A stretch of 64,000 nucleotides of DNA from Cylicocyclus nassatus (GCA_958299035.1 CATQJL010000112.1:68045117-68109116); one strand, 5' to 3'. Positions 23,655 through 35,449 are shown, numbered from the stretch's first letter. Program-made: numbers and translations. Notes: a model not told the origin generated them from the letters alone.

Positions 23655-23825
23655 TCTTTGATTCAACTGGCTCCGCGGCTGAAAGGAGAGGCTCCGTGAC
23701 CTAAGGCTAGGTAATGATCAGAGGCGCGCGGGAGAGACGCAGAATGCGTCACGGGTGCGAGCGGCCTTAATTAGGTCACAAAGCCCCGCCTTCCAGCCGC
23801 CAAGCCAGTTGATTTAAAGGTTATA
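23655..23825. repeat. GC-rich hairpin element, copy 1
   Basis: About 160 bases with arms TCAACTGGCTCCGCGGCTGA and the complement of TCAACTGGCTTGGCGGCTGG, about 40 bp each. It contrasts with AT-rich surroundings. A second copy lies in the duplicated segment at 28810-28986. Confidence 0.7.
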
Positions 23826-24301
23826 CAATCGTACAGCTTTCCGCATCGTATATGAAACTGAATATAATTGGAGGATTGATGTGGAGTCTGACTGCTTCTA
23901 GCGAGCCCAGCTGTGTAGTTGCAGTTTCTTGTCGACCTTATGGAGGAAAATGTTTCTTAGGTAGAGGAGCTGTAACAATAAGGCCATCGCCACACTAAAA
24001 GCTCACGAACTTTCCGGAAGAAACGATCATGTAATGCTGTTCAAATAACCCTGCATTTGGCGAGATTCACAGTGCCTAATCGCAAGATTTATAGACGCTA
24101 GACATGATGCTTCTGTTGCATTTTCAAACTTTGAGTGATGGACTGCAAAAATTACGAAGAATTTGCGCATTCTTTCTTGATTAGATCGTATATACTTAAC
24201 CTCGTTCTTTTTCTATAGCAACACACTAATTTTCCAACATCTTGGTCGCAATCTCGACTCTATTTTTAAAAAACCGAAGCGAACGCAACTAACATGATTT
24301 A

Positions 24302-25246
24302 TTAGGTTGTCCGGAAATTAATGCCCGTTTTGAATTTCAATTGCAATAAGTCATACACTTCTCGCTGCTAAATAGGTTGCAACTACCATTCGATAGAGCA
24401 AAGCAAGCTCTACAAGATGGCCTTCTTGCTTTTGCAACAGCTCTCATTCAACTCGAGTTTCGAGCCAAAAACTAAAAAGACTCAGCAGCCCGAAAAATCG
24501 AAAAAAAATCGTAAGTCAATTCATAAAAATCCTACAAAAATTCTAACTTGCTCACGTAAACACTATCCACATAAGACATATATATATGTCTTTGCCGTAT
24601 TTTTTCCTCTGTTAGAAATCAAGAAAACGGAAATTTTCGTGCATTTAATTTTCGTGCTGCTGTGCCGTCCTCACATAGTTAGTTGTATACTACAAACCTG
24701 TAGAAGTACAGACTTAATTTTTCAGCTCTCTACAAGCTTTAGTTCTCGAGAAATTTGAATTTTAGCTTGAACCACCTAACTAGGAAAAGCTATATGCGGC
24801 ATTTTTCGAGAACCAAAGCTTGTAGAGAGCTGAAAAATTAAGTCTGTACTTCTACAGGCTTGTGGTATACGACTACCTGTGTGGGGATGGCACAGCATCA
24901 CTTCAGAAAATGCACGAAAATTTCCGTTTTCTTGGTTTCTAGCATAGAAAAAATGCGGCAAAGGCGTGTATAGATGTTTTATGTGAATAGTGTTTACGTG
25001 AGCAAGTTAGAATTTTTGTAGGAATTTTGTGAATTGAGTTACGATTTTTCTCGATTTTTTGGGCAGCTGAGCCTTTCTACTTTTCACCTTAAAACTCGAG
25101 GTGGATAAGAGCTGTCGCAAAAGCAGGAAAGATATCTTATAGAGCTTAATTTGCTCTATTGAATGGTACTTTGCAACCTATTTAGAAGTGAGAAGTCTAT
25201 GACTTATTGAGGTTGAAATTCAAAACGGGCATTCCGGACAACCTAA
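24302..25246. mobile_element. Foldback mariner-type MITE
   Basis: The ends TTAGGTTGTCCGGAAATTAA and the complement of TTAGGTTGTCCGGAATGCCC lie at TA. The body is palindromic about 24775 and related to 19838-21242. It supplies an uninserted comparison for the nested CAAGGG element there. Confidence 0.88.
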
Positions 25247-25249
25247 TAA

Positions 25250-25272
25250 NNNNNNNNNNNNNNNNNNNNNNN
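25250..25272. other. Small assembly gap (23 N)
   Basis: Unknown bases lie between two adjacent mariner-type termini, a place where palindromic repeats would be expected to disrupt sequencing or assembly. Confidence 0.99.
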
Positions 25273-25275
25273 GTA

Positions 25276-26054
25276 TTAGGTTGGCACATAAGTAATGCAA
25301 CTTTTTATATAACTTTTGTCTCTTTGAACGTAGCACATTCATTTTTTGGCAATATAAGGACTATGATGCATGTTCTAATGCACATATTTTGGCCGAATTT
25401 TACCGTGTTATGTAAGGATTACGGTAGGTTTACGATACTATGGGAAAAATTTTAGAATGCATCAAATTTTGCTGAAACTTGACCTATAGGGCTTATTCGA
25501 CATGCTGATTACAAAAATGAGAACCGTTTCGCATGAAAAGGCCTCGTTCGTGAGATCAAAAAATGAATTTCATTTTATCGACAAATGAATATGATATTCG
25601 TGTTCACCGTATAGGATTACCCTACAGTGCAAAGTTATAGCGAATTCTGACTTTTCGCAGACAAAGTTAGTTATTGACAAATTGCCTTCGGAAGTTGACG
25701 CATTTGACTTGTTCAGCTTCTCAAAGGCGCCCCACCTTAATTTGTGTTTAAATTTCATTTCTTTTTCACTGATTCCAATGTGCCAACTTCCAGCTACATG
25801 CTGCCTATAATTGCTTTTTCATATGTTTGAATCAGGTTTCGTAGGGTTTTATGATTGCCAAAAAATCGTAAAACCTTGATTTTTAGCAGTTTTTAAAAAA
25901 TGCTTAGATTTTTTGTACTATGTTATCAAAAATCAAACGGTTTACGCAGACTTGCAGCTTACATCACGGTCTACACGATATCACAAAATGAGATTGCTAC
26001 ATAAAATAAGAAAAAAGTTACGCGAAAAGTTGCAAAACTTATGTGCCAACCTAA
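25276..26054. mobile_element. Non-autonomous mariner element
   Basis: The ends TTAGGTTGGCACATAAGTAA and the complement of TTAGGTTGGCACATAAGTTT are flanked by TA. The sequence and TA target are typical of mariner. The 779-bp interior has no intact transposase frame and is not strongly palindromic, unlike its neighbours. Confidence 0.85.
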
Positions 26055-26630
26055 TATCTCTCAGCCAAGTCTTGCAGGACAGCTATGACGTTTGCACTAT
26101 GAGTCATGTTTTGTCGTGCAGAAAAACTCGCTGGACCTATGTATTTGATAAGGCATTTCTGCAACCTCGATTTGGTTGGACGGCGCAGCTGAGTTGCAAC
26201 AAATTTTATTCTCGTCCAGCAATTTTCAGTCCAAGACCTCCCACGCGCCCTTAAAAAAAGCCTTGTATAATCAACACCCTGTATACGCCAAGTTTTTGTT
26301 TCAAGCAGGCCAGTCCTTCCTGTTTTTATTGACCGGAAAACTCCATTTTTCATGATTTGAAGAGGATTTGGGCTAAAGGCTTTGTGCAAGAAAAAAATGA
26401 GCAAATGCCGCAAACGCTTTTTTGGCTTTTGGAATATCAACTTTGGAAGCTGAGGAGCCAAAGCAGATCAACTTTCGTCGGGAATAATAAGTTTAATTTG
26501 AAGAACCCGTTCAACTTTTTTCGATGATTTACTTATCTTACCGAATCAAACGCTTCTTCAAAAAATGAGAAAAAGAATGAAGACTACACGACTAGAAACC
26601 ACCTGGTATTTAAAAAACGGCTGTATAGAA

Positions 26631-26753
26631 TTACTGATGGTATTCAAAGTATACACGACTCATGACATGCGAAGACTGGGCGTCGTTACGTCCGGCCGAG
26701 ATAGTTCGTGCATGAGAGAGACAGCAGGTGGTTAGAAAGGCGAAAGAGAGCAT
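26631..26753 (-). CDS. Putative 40-residue secreted peptide, copy 2
   Basis: This frame has the same length as copy 1 (18343-18465): ATG at 26753, TAA at 26631. It starts MLSFAFLTTCCLSHARTIS, again signal-peptide-like, and ends VYFEYHQ as in copy 1. Nine of 40 residues differ between the copies and the reading frame has no indels. The frame is also open further upstream. The poly(A) signal seen for copy 1 is changed to ATTAAA here. The function is unknown; the frame may be a fast-evolving peptide or a chance ORF carried by a repeat. Confidence 0.4.
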   Translation of the reverse strand: MLSFAFLTTCCLSHARTISAGRNDAQSSHVMSRVYFEYHQ

Positions 26754-28809
26754 CAAAGAGACGCGAATAAGTCCGCCGTCTTTGGTGCTGTGATTTAATA
26801 TATGTAAAGTGCTCCACATGAAGTGTCACATTAGAAAAATCTTCATAACTTGGCAAAGAGTGAATGAGATTAAAAGTTCTTGTCTTTATCTCAAAGACAT
26901 TAACTTCTGCATAAGATCTTTCAAATCAGTTTCAAGATGAACGCTTGTGGCTCTGATATAAAAGCACTTATTCTCTAATCTCTTCCCCAGAATTTTCGAA
27001 ATGCGTGCAATGCTTTCTGCAGAAATATTTACAGGCTCTCTTCAGTTCTTTTGACAAATCAAGTAAATTAGGTCTTGCTTTCTTGCTCGAGCATGTTTTT
27101 GGCTCCCAGGTAAACCAGTGCGAGAATCTGTGGGGCTAAGACTAGGCGAGTTGCAAGACGAAACGTCATTTGTTGCAATGCCTGAATCGACTATAAACCA
27201 CTGCAAAATCTTTTTCCTCGCTGGCTAGTGCTGCCTGATCCTGCTCAAAAATCCATATGGCGTCCTCAGTTTTTCTTTTGGCCTAAGAATATACCCTATA
27301 AGGCTGTAGCCCTTCAATCCGTTTCCGATACTTCAAAATCTAGAAAATCTGCGATTTGCGTTTTCTAAACGGCAGCAGTTGAGAACTTGGAGCTAGATCA
27401 AATCTAAATAATAATAAGAATTGAAACCAGGAATGGCCACAATAGGACAGAAAAATATGGAAAAGACGGCTATCTTTGCAATATGGCATGAGGACCTAGA
27501 ACGAATTTTCTGCGGCAGTTTCAAATTTTGGGTGGACTACATTTGGACCAAAAAGTTCAAAATTCCAACTCGCCTACTCTCATCCCCATAGATTTGCACC
27601 CTAACTTGAAAACAAAAAGCCTGCTATTCGAACCTTACCTTCATTCGATGTGCTAAAAGAAGATCCTGGGAGCCTGGGAAGAAGCGTCGCCAAAACAATG
27701 CCCGCATTGGGAAAAATTTTTTGAAGAGGAGAAATGCTTTTATCGAGGCCAGAAGCGTTTACCTTGTTAGCGAGTTGGAAGTGAATAGAATTTTTTGTCT
27801 ATCACATAAAGACAAAACCTTCCGTATTTAGTTCTTGCAAGGCTACGAATATTTTCTGCTTAACACTCCATGTGGATCACCCTTTGTAAAATCACATACC
27901 TACTAGGTTTGTGTAAACGTTCTTCCATTTTTCGGACCACCCCTCAAATCTCGTAGGGTGAAGATAAGCAGACAATTCCCTCCTCTTTCCAGTCATTATG
28001 TTTCCGAAGCAGCTTACGCTGTAGGTACGGAAATAATCGCCGGAAGTTACGACTCTTTATTTTTTAACATGTCAATTACTCGCACATTTTTAGAATTTTT
28101 GATACAGGCTTTTGAAGGTACTCTGATAGCCACCTGGAGGTGCAACTTTTTCCAACTTAATATGTTTCTCTATCATGCTTTCTAGAATTTTATCGAATAA
28201 TTTTCCAAAAGCTGCAAATTCTTAGAAAATGCATAACATGTAAATGCATAACATGTAACACCATACATCGCAAATTTTCCAGAGTGTCGAGATTTGAAAA
28301 CTCGATGTTACTATTACCAAGGTAAATCAGAAATACCGCTATAAAATGAAAAAAGTGCACTGGATACTACCTGAATTGTCTAGCATTTTTATGAAAAGGT
28401 TAGATAATACCGATCAGGAAATTTGGTTACTCTAGCATTCATATCTTAGTGTTGGTGGTTTCAAAGGCAAACTAGAGAGACGCAGTAAAATCATCGACTA
28501 GCAAAAAGATTACTCTATCACTTGGCCATCACGGTACATTTATAAGTCTCAGATGAATGTTCCAAAATTAGCGTAAAGCAGGCATGGTAAAAATGGTGGG
28601 TCTTAAGTTTTGGCAGTTATCCTAGCGTCCGTTGACAGAGTTGCAACGAGAACGTAGCTCCGAAAAAGAGGAAGGAATTCTGCATGATACAATGCTTGGA
28701 TTATAATATTTGTTTATTTTAACTATACGGGATTTGCGGGTCGGTGCAAGAAACGGAAAGAATCTTAGCAGCGACCTGATAAATCTTGGTAGCTGAATTT
28801 TCGGTATGA

Positions 28810-28986
28810 TAGATTCACCTTTTGATTCAACTGGCTTGGCGGCTGAAAGGCGCGGCTTCGTGACCCAAGGCTAGGTAATGATCAGAGGCGTGCAGGAGAG
28901 ACGCAGATTGCGTCGCGGGCGCAAACAGTCTTAATTAGGTCACAGATCCCCTCCTTCAAGCCGCCAAGCCAGTTGAATCAAAGGTT
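28810..28986. repeat. GC-rich hairpin element, copy 2
   Basis: Arms CCTTTTGATTCAACTGGCTT and the complement of a matching right arm (GCCAGTTGAATCAAAGG) pair over about 45 bp. It corresponds to 23655-23825. Confidence 0.7.
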
Positions 28987-29702
28987 ATACAATTGGACGC
29001 CTCACATACGAAACTGAATATAGTTGGGCGACAAATGTGGACTCTGTCTGCTTCTTGCAAGCCCAGCTGTGTAGTTACATTACTTGTCATTGAACGAAGC
29101 TGTTTCTTGCTGTGAAGAGGTGTAACAAAAAGGGCCATCGTTACACTAAACGCTTACGAAGTTTCCGGAAGGAACAATCATGCAGTTGTTCAGATAACCT
29201 CTGCATTTGGAGAGCATCACAGTTCCTAACAAGATTTATAGGCATTATACACAATGCTTCTGTTGCATTTTCAAACTTTGACTGACGGACATCAAAATAT
29301 ACGAAGAATTTACGCATTCATTCTTGGTTAGATCGTATACTGCTCAACTTCATTTTTTTTTTGAAGCAACATACTAATTTTCCAACAACAATGGTCACAA
29401 TTGGTCACAATCTTGACATTCAAAAAGCGAAGCAAACGCAAATGACACCATATTTTTCATAAGATCATTTGAAGCAACCTTTATTTACCTCCTCTTCATG
29501 TGTTTTTCCGACCATTCCTTCTCCATGTGTTCGTTTCAGATTATCAGAGGACAAGTTGTATATACTGCCTCTAATAATCATTGCCTCTAACCAGTAAAGC
29601 ACTGCTTGGACAATGAAACGCATTCGTCATATGTAGCACAACTTAAAGAAGTTTTGAAACATTTTCTGTTTGCAGAAGTAAATACAAATGAAAATCACAA
29701 CT

Positions 29703-29708
29703 TTTATT
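29703..29708 (-). terminator. Poly(A) signal of the 29725-30202 gene
   Basis: AATAAA on the minus strand, 16 bases after the stop codon. Confidence 0.7.
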
Positions 29709-29724
29709 CAGAAAATTTTCGATT

Positions 29725-30202
29725 TTATCTTAGCTCAACACCGGGGCCTTCAAAATAATAATCGTAATAATAGAAATGGTCGGGGTGGTGGCCCGCTAAA
29801 CCCCCACCACCAAAATCACCATATCCTTGACCGTGCTCGCTGATGTTGTGGATCTTTTCTTCCAACCACTTCTTACGTCTTTCGGAAAGCTCTTGATCGG
29901 TAGGAGATTCACCAAAAAGTTGCACCGCCCAATGATACAGTGTCCTCCAAATTGAACGCGTGTTTCTAGATCCATGGTGTTCGTCTTTAGGGCCTTTTCC
30001 TCCAGGTTCGAATTTCAGTACCGGATCCGAACTGTGCTTCTTTCTATCAGGATTGCTATGACCTCTATGACCAAACCACCCAGTTGTTCCGCATACTTCA
30101 TGGATGATGAGTGCTCCGAAGAGGAAGAATGCCTGAACGAGAAGTTAGTTGAATTCAACACTATAGCATCTATAATTAACTTACAGTAGCCAGCGACACC
30201 AT
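29725..30202 (-). CDS. Two-exon gene for a small secreted or membrane protein, not recognised
   Basis: Exon 1 is 30185-30202 (six codons, MVSLAT). Exon 2 is 29725-30132, separated by a 52-nt intron with a GTAAGT donor and a TTCAG acceptor. The product is 141 residues. Spliced residues 1-22 (MVSLATAFFLFGALIIHEVC) form a hydrophobic signal peptide or anchor. After it come a Gly/His-rich stretch, a charged amphipathic segment (SERRKKWLEEKIHNISEHG), a Gly-rich turn and a Tyr-rich end (HFYYYDYYFEG). A TATA box lies 30-38 bases upstream of the ATG and AATAAA follows the stop, so the unit looks complete. No domain is recognised. The upstream region, but not the gene, is copied at 52345-53032. Confidence 0.75.
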
Positions 30203-30204
30203 TT

Positions 30205-30960
30205 GAGGACGGGTTTGCTGAATTTCAGCTGCTTTATATATTTTTCAAATGAATGAAAATAGAATAAAGACAAGAGAGCAACGGTGCGCTCTTTTAGGAA
30301 GGTAAATTTGTGGGGCCTGCAATTGTATTTCACCGCAAAATGTTGCTACACAAAAATCAGCAATAATCTTACCCCTATGGTTCTATGGTTTCCAATTCCG
30401 TTCATGGATTGAGTGTATCAAACATAATGCCCTCACATTTTGTTCACGCTAGGTTTTGGCTGAAAAATGACGTCCTTGCATACAACGAAATACTAGCGAC
30501 AGAAAAATAAAATTAAATTCATTGAAAAAGCAAACTGTTTGAGCAGCGTAATTATCAATGATGAGCGCCCTTAGATTAATTGAAGCTATCACCGCAGTTT
30601 AGCTCTTGACCTTATTTACAAAAGCAAAAATCTGCACGTGAAACTACCATTAAGTGACTTTGTTCCAATTTAAGAACAGCTTCATTTCATGAGTTCCATC
30701 AGCAATGCTATCGAAAATATTCATGAACAAATGAACCAGTACGTGATTATTGCTTTCATTGACATCTTTTGGAACATAGATGGGATGAATGGAGTTGACA
30801 AGTTGTACTTGTGGGGCTGCTTATTTTCATTTATTTTTGAGTTCACTATCAGTTTGCTGCCTTTTCCTTTGTTCAATGATCTTTGTTGCATCTGATCTGA
30901 AGATCTTGCCAAAAAATTTTTGCGCTGTCGTTTAAAATAAATTATCTCAAACATATACCA
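30205..30960. repeat. Upstream block duplicated elsewhere in the window
   Basis: This region reappears at 52345-53032 and, after a 4.3-kb interruption, at about 57320-57500, in the same orientation. The similarity starts just outside the ATG of the 29725-30202 gene, so the promoter region but not the coding part is shared. Confidence 0.75.
30232..30240 (-). promoter_or_regulatory. TATA box of the 29725-30202 gene
   Basis: TATATAAAG on the minus strand, 30-38 bases upstream of the ATG. It is conserved in the duplicate at about 52370. Confidence 0.55.
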
Positions 30961-30999
30961 AGACTAGAAGAGACAGAAAATCCAAATGACATCAGTATT

Positions 31000-31606
31000 T
31001 TAGGTTGATTCAATTCTGTCGCTTTGACTTTGCAAAATTCGTAACCGCCCCCTTGTGGACGTATTGACTTACAAATTTAAATAGATAGAAAATGCTCCAC
31101 TTTCTAAAAATGTCTTCGCTACTCTTTGACGACAAAAGACTTCAAAAATAAAAATTCGACTAAGAGAACTCGTGATTTTCGAACAGGAATCGACAAAAAT
31201 CCGAAACGCTGCAGAAAAATGTGAGAGCATGTTTCTCATAGCTTTTGTGAGCTGCCCCTTCTAATAGTGCCAAGCTTGAGCTTTTCCACGAAAACTTATG
31301 ATTTTTGTGAAAAATGCCGACAATGCAAAAAAACGTCAATTTTGCCGTTTTTTGCATTTCTTCACGATTTTTTTCATTTTTTCCATAAGTTTTCGTAGAA
31401 AAGCTCGATTGGCACAAGATTGGCACCATTAGAAAGAGCAGTTTATCTTCTATAATGCTCTCGGATTTTTCTGCAGCGTTTCAAATTTTTGACGTTTCTT
31501 TTTTGAAAATCGCGAGTTCCATTTTTTTTGTAATTCAATGCGCTCACACAGAGAGCAGTTGCGACTATTTCAATATCAAAGCGACAAAACTTTAGAATCA
31601 ACCTGA
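31000..31606. mobile_element. Foldback mariner-type MITE
   Basis: The ends are TTAGGTTGATTCAATTCTGT and an imperfect complement. The body is a palindrome centred near 31330. The related segment at about 57490-57530 lacks it. Confidence 0.75.
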
Positions 31607-32121
31607 TATAATGAAACAACAAAATGATGGAATTCTTGAAAAAGCCAGAGTTCTTGATAAATGTATCGATTTCCATGTAAGGAGTTCTTGCGATTCCTTC
31701 AAACAACAATTCAAATACCTTTTGTAGAGCTTTTTAAGTTGTAAAGTTGTAAATTGTAGATCACAGATAGGTTCTCATCACCTTAGGCAAATTTTGAAAG
31801 AGGATATCACAAACCTAACTAAGACATGTGACCTGCCTTATTGACCTCTACAAAGGTTTCAAATGTTTTCAAGATTTATGAAACAGCACTTCCAAGGACT
31901 CCACTCAAAGTTTTCTATCACAATCGTATACAAAAAGGGATGGAAGATCCGTTTTCTGCTGCAGTCCTAAGTCGAAGCAGTCCGTCCAAAGAACGCAAGA
32001 GTTGTTTATACAAGAGAGTTATCAAAGATTAAACGTTCCACAGATTTTGAGGCCCCTTGTAATTTTGACCACCTACATTTGCAAAGCTTTTGGAGATTTT
32101 ACAGATCCCCTACTTTCCTAA

Positions 32122-33101
32122 CAAGGGAATGGTCAAAATTGGAAGTGACCAGTCCCAGCAAGCTGTATACCGTTGAACTATGGAGGGCTAGGTACATATC
32201 TGCCTTCTTTATCTGCTTCTCGGTCTCCTACAGGAAATTACGGCTCTCGATTCCGCCGCGGGGCCATCGCGCATCATAAGTCTGCTAGCTTCCTTCCTAG
32301 CATGGAAGGTGGACTCAGCGGGTAAGTGTGCAGACTCATAGAACGAGTTGGCTTTTTGTTTGCAAGTTCGATTTCTTTTGCTTGCTACTCTTCTGCAACC
32401 CATTCCCAATACCTATATTGCTAGCGCGAAGTTCCTAACGCAGTTAAAAAGATAATTCAACATCTAAAAACTTCGAAAACTTTAGTTTTCTTCAGTAATT
32501 TGAAAGTACGAGCCAATTCGGATAAAAAAGCGCACTCAAGCCTTTTGACCAAAAGAATCTATCGCGTCTAACCAAAAATAGGTTTCTGTTTGTTAGTTTC
32601 AGCTCCACCTTTCTTGCTGCTTGCTTCTGTTCGTTCTTGCATTCCTATTCATTAACATTTTATTCCTGCTTTCATCATAATCATCTTCAATTCTTAAGAG
32701 AGTTTGTACAATAAAAAATAAAGTTTTCTTAGCCTTTAAATGTTGATTCATCTTTTTAACCGTGTTAGGGACTTCGCGCTAGCAGTATAGATATTGGGAT
32801 TGGGTTGCAAAAGAGCAGCAAGCAAAAAGAATCAACTAGCAAAAAAAAGTCAGCTCGTCCTATGAGTCCGATTGCCCTTGCACACTTACCATTGTGCTAC
32901 GAGTCCACCTTACTCGATAGATGGGCAAGCAGTAATTATTCATGATGCGCGGCGTCCCCACAGTGGAATCGAGGGCCATAACTTCGTGTAGAAGCCCAAG
33001 AAGCAAATAGTGAAGGCGGATTAGTACCCAGCTTTGCATGGAGTGTTCAACGGTGTACAGCTTGCTGTGATTGGCTGCTTCGAATTTTAACCATTCCCTT
33101 G
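32122..33101. mobile_element. CAAGGG-terminus MITE, TAA duplication
   Basis: The termini CAAGGGAATGGTCAAAAT and the complement of CAAGGGAATGGTTAAAAT are flanked by TAA on both sides. The opposite arm of the large inverted repeat (about 39890) has the unoccupied site with TTAA. 980 bp, palindromic in part, no transposase. Confidence 0.85.
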
Positions 33102-33491
33102 TAACATACCGCTCATCACAAAATTTTCATCTCAAAGTGAGGAAGTTACCTACAGGAAAAACAAACACTTTGTGAATTATTGTGCAAACATTTGCTTAAA
33201 ACAAAACTTGAGTGACTGACCAGCGATCTCGCCTTTGTCGGAGCCTAGAAGTTTGACTCAAAAGTAGCTCAGACATCAATAAAAAGGGAGTAATCCATCT
33301 TGATGTTGTTGTTGGCAGTTTGTTCCATAATTTCACCAACATGAAAACTTGCTTGACCGCCCGAGCACTATGAGCATTTCATAGCCAATATAGAAGAACA
33401 ATGACGTTCTATGCAACTTTTCAATACATTGCTCGGCTGAAGAAATTCATTTTGCAGTAACTGATTCTGCCTTCGCTTTCCGGTTTGCTTA

Positions 33492-33953
33492 CAAGGGAAG
33501 CGTGTATAGTCGAAGTGGCATTTTCAGATGAGAACCCATACTGCTTTGAAGAGTATTGCACAGTGATTCCAAATCTGCCTCCCAAATCTGCCAATCATCT
33601 CTGGACTCAGCGTTATGACCGTTTTTGTAACGAAAAATGAATGCAGAATTTAGGTAAAATTGATTGTTACGATCTTTTCGCCGCTTAGAAAAGCAGTGTT
33701 GAATATCAGCATGTTAGACAAAACGTATCCATTGCATAAACGGCTCTGATACTTGATACTGGATCATTTGAGCAAATTTGGGCGATTTTGTTCCAATTTT
33801 GCGTTCAGTTTTTCGAATTGAAAACGCCCATAACTCGGCATTCAGAGGCGCTTAACAGATTCAAAAGCCACATTTGGATTCAACGCATAAAGCTCTTCAA
33901 AGCAGTATGGGTCTCATCTGGAAAGGCCACTTTGACTAAGCACGCTTCCCTTA
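33492..33953. mobile_element. CAAGGG-terminus MITE, TTA duplication
   Basis: The ends CAAGGGAAGCGTG and its near-complement are flanked by TTA (33489-33491 and 33954-33956). The other arm reads through GGTATGCTTAGTTTCCTGTA at about 39480 with TTA once, a direct empty site. 462 bp, palindromic. Confidence 0.88.
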
Positions 33954-34017
33954 TTAGTTTTCTGTAATCTATCTTATGCTTTTTTCCAGTAATGAACCAC
34001 AAAAACGCTTTTACTAA

Positions 34018-34279
34018 CAAGGAAGCAGTTGGTCGAAATGACCTTTCCTTTCCATAAGAAACTAATATCACCTTGAAAAGCATCGAAAGCTGAATCCAAA
34101 GCCGTAAAATTTGATTTAACCAAATTATGACCAAACCATTTTTCGCACCAAAAACGTTCTACCTCGGCATACAGAGAGGCTTGGCAGACAATGAAATCAG
34201 ATTTAATCAGCGTTAATGCTCTTCAAAGTGGTATAGGAATCATGTGGAAAGGCTACTTCGACTAAAGGGAGCTCCCTTG
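34018..34279. mobile_element. CAAGG-terminus MITE, TAA duplication
   Basis: 262-bp palindromic element flanked by TAA (34015-34017 and 34280-34282). Its counterpart is present in the other arm (39165-39424), so it predates the inversion duplication. Confidence 0.8.
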
Positions 34280-34559
34280 TAAGGTGTGAATTTGTCGAAT
34301 GATGAATTGAAAATTGCGAATCTGGTCGACCGTTTTCTTCAATATATTTTCTATCGTTGTTTGCTACCAAAGAAAATTTGAATGTACACCAAAATAATGT
34401 AGCAGACTGCACATCGCTGCACGAACGAACTACGAAGTCACAGCGAGACGAAGGCATGTTCGCCAATGCCTGAGTTTCGTCTATAGCATGGCGACGATGG
34501 CATGGAGTATGCCCTAAGGCAAACGGCTCAAAGATTGATTTCCAGAAGCTCTTAGTCGT

Positions 34560-35040
34560 GTTCTATCAAGCCTGTTCATTAAGGAAAAGGTCATAGGTTG
34601 CAGGAAGCGATTGTCGAGGTTGCTGAGGTTGCCGGGGTTGCCGACGTTGCCGTCGTTGTAGGACCTTATGATAACTTCCACGTTTCGTGCGCTCTCTAAG
34701 GGAACGGCCATAGGTTCGCAGTGTTCGCGGTGTTCGTGGTGTTCGCGGTGTTTGCGATGTTGTCGGTGTTGTCGGGATCGGCCATACTATGGAAAAATTG
34801 TTAAATCTTGTGTGGCGTGTCACACCCCACACTTGAGCCTGCCGGCAACTCCGACAGTACCGACAACACCCCAAACACCGACAACCGCGAACACCGCGAA
34901 CACTGCGAACACCACAAACACCGCGAACACCACGAACACCGCGAACACACGAACACCGCGAACACTGCGAACCTATGGCCGTTCCCTAAGTGGTCTTCTG
35001 ACCCCAACAACGCCCTTCTGCATTTCTATCTACCTTGTTC
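34560..35040. repeat. 9-bp GC-rich minisatellite arranged as a foldback
   Basis: CGCGAACAC-type nonamers (34865-34975) face their complement GTGTTCGCG (34710-34780). Flanking arms AGGGAACGGCCATAGGTTCG (about 34700) and its complement (about 34970-34990) close the palindrome. A related GTTGCCGAG-type nonamer run precedes it at 34600-34660. The GC content contrasts with the surroundings. Confidence 0.85.
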
Positions 35041-35449
35041 AGAATTAATTGCCAAGTTCAACCCTGCCAGTCGTATTGAAACAAGTTTATTCGCGGTGTG
35101 CAAGAATGAAAGGAGACACGATATGCTCGTTCTCTTATCCGCTTCATGCTTCAAAACAAATCTTGACATTATAAAGGGCATATATTGTCGTTTGGTTACG
35201 AGGGATGAAGCGGGCAAAGAACGCGAGAATGATTCAGAGTGGACGGTGAAAGCGGCATTTCCTTATCATTGTCGTTGATGGAAAGCAGAGTCGAACTTGA
35301 ATATGAAGCTCAAACTATAAAATTAGCGGGCGAATTGAAGAACATCTTATCGCAAAATATAATGAGATATAAGCTGATGCGTGTAGGTCAAATGTTAAGG
35401 TCCATAAAAATTGCGTACAATTGTCCCAAAAGTTCTGTCGTCATTCTTG

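Larger units (their letters stand above)
18170..24301. repeat. Copy 1 of a tandem ~3-kb duplicated segment
   Basis: Similarity to 26459-29450 starts at about 18170 (GCCAAAGCAGATCAACTTT), breaks at about 19110 where a 3-kb element is inserted, resumes at about 22110 (AAGAATYGAAMCCAGGAATG) and ends next to the MITE at 24302. The two copies are in the same orientation and differ by many substitutions and small indels. The segment includes a 40-codon ORF and a GC-rich hairpin element. Confidence 0.85.
26459..29450. repeat. Copy 2 of the tandem ~3-kb duplicated segment
   Basis: Direct-orientation counterpart of 18170-24301 without the nested transposons. It runs from the GCCAAAGCAGATCAACTTT start to about 29450. 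Apart from the 40-codon ORF I see no convincing exon in it. Confidence 0.85.
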
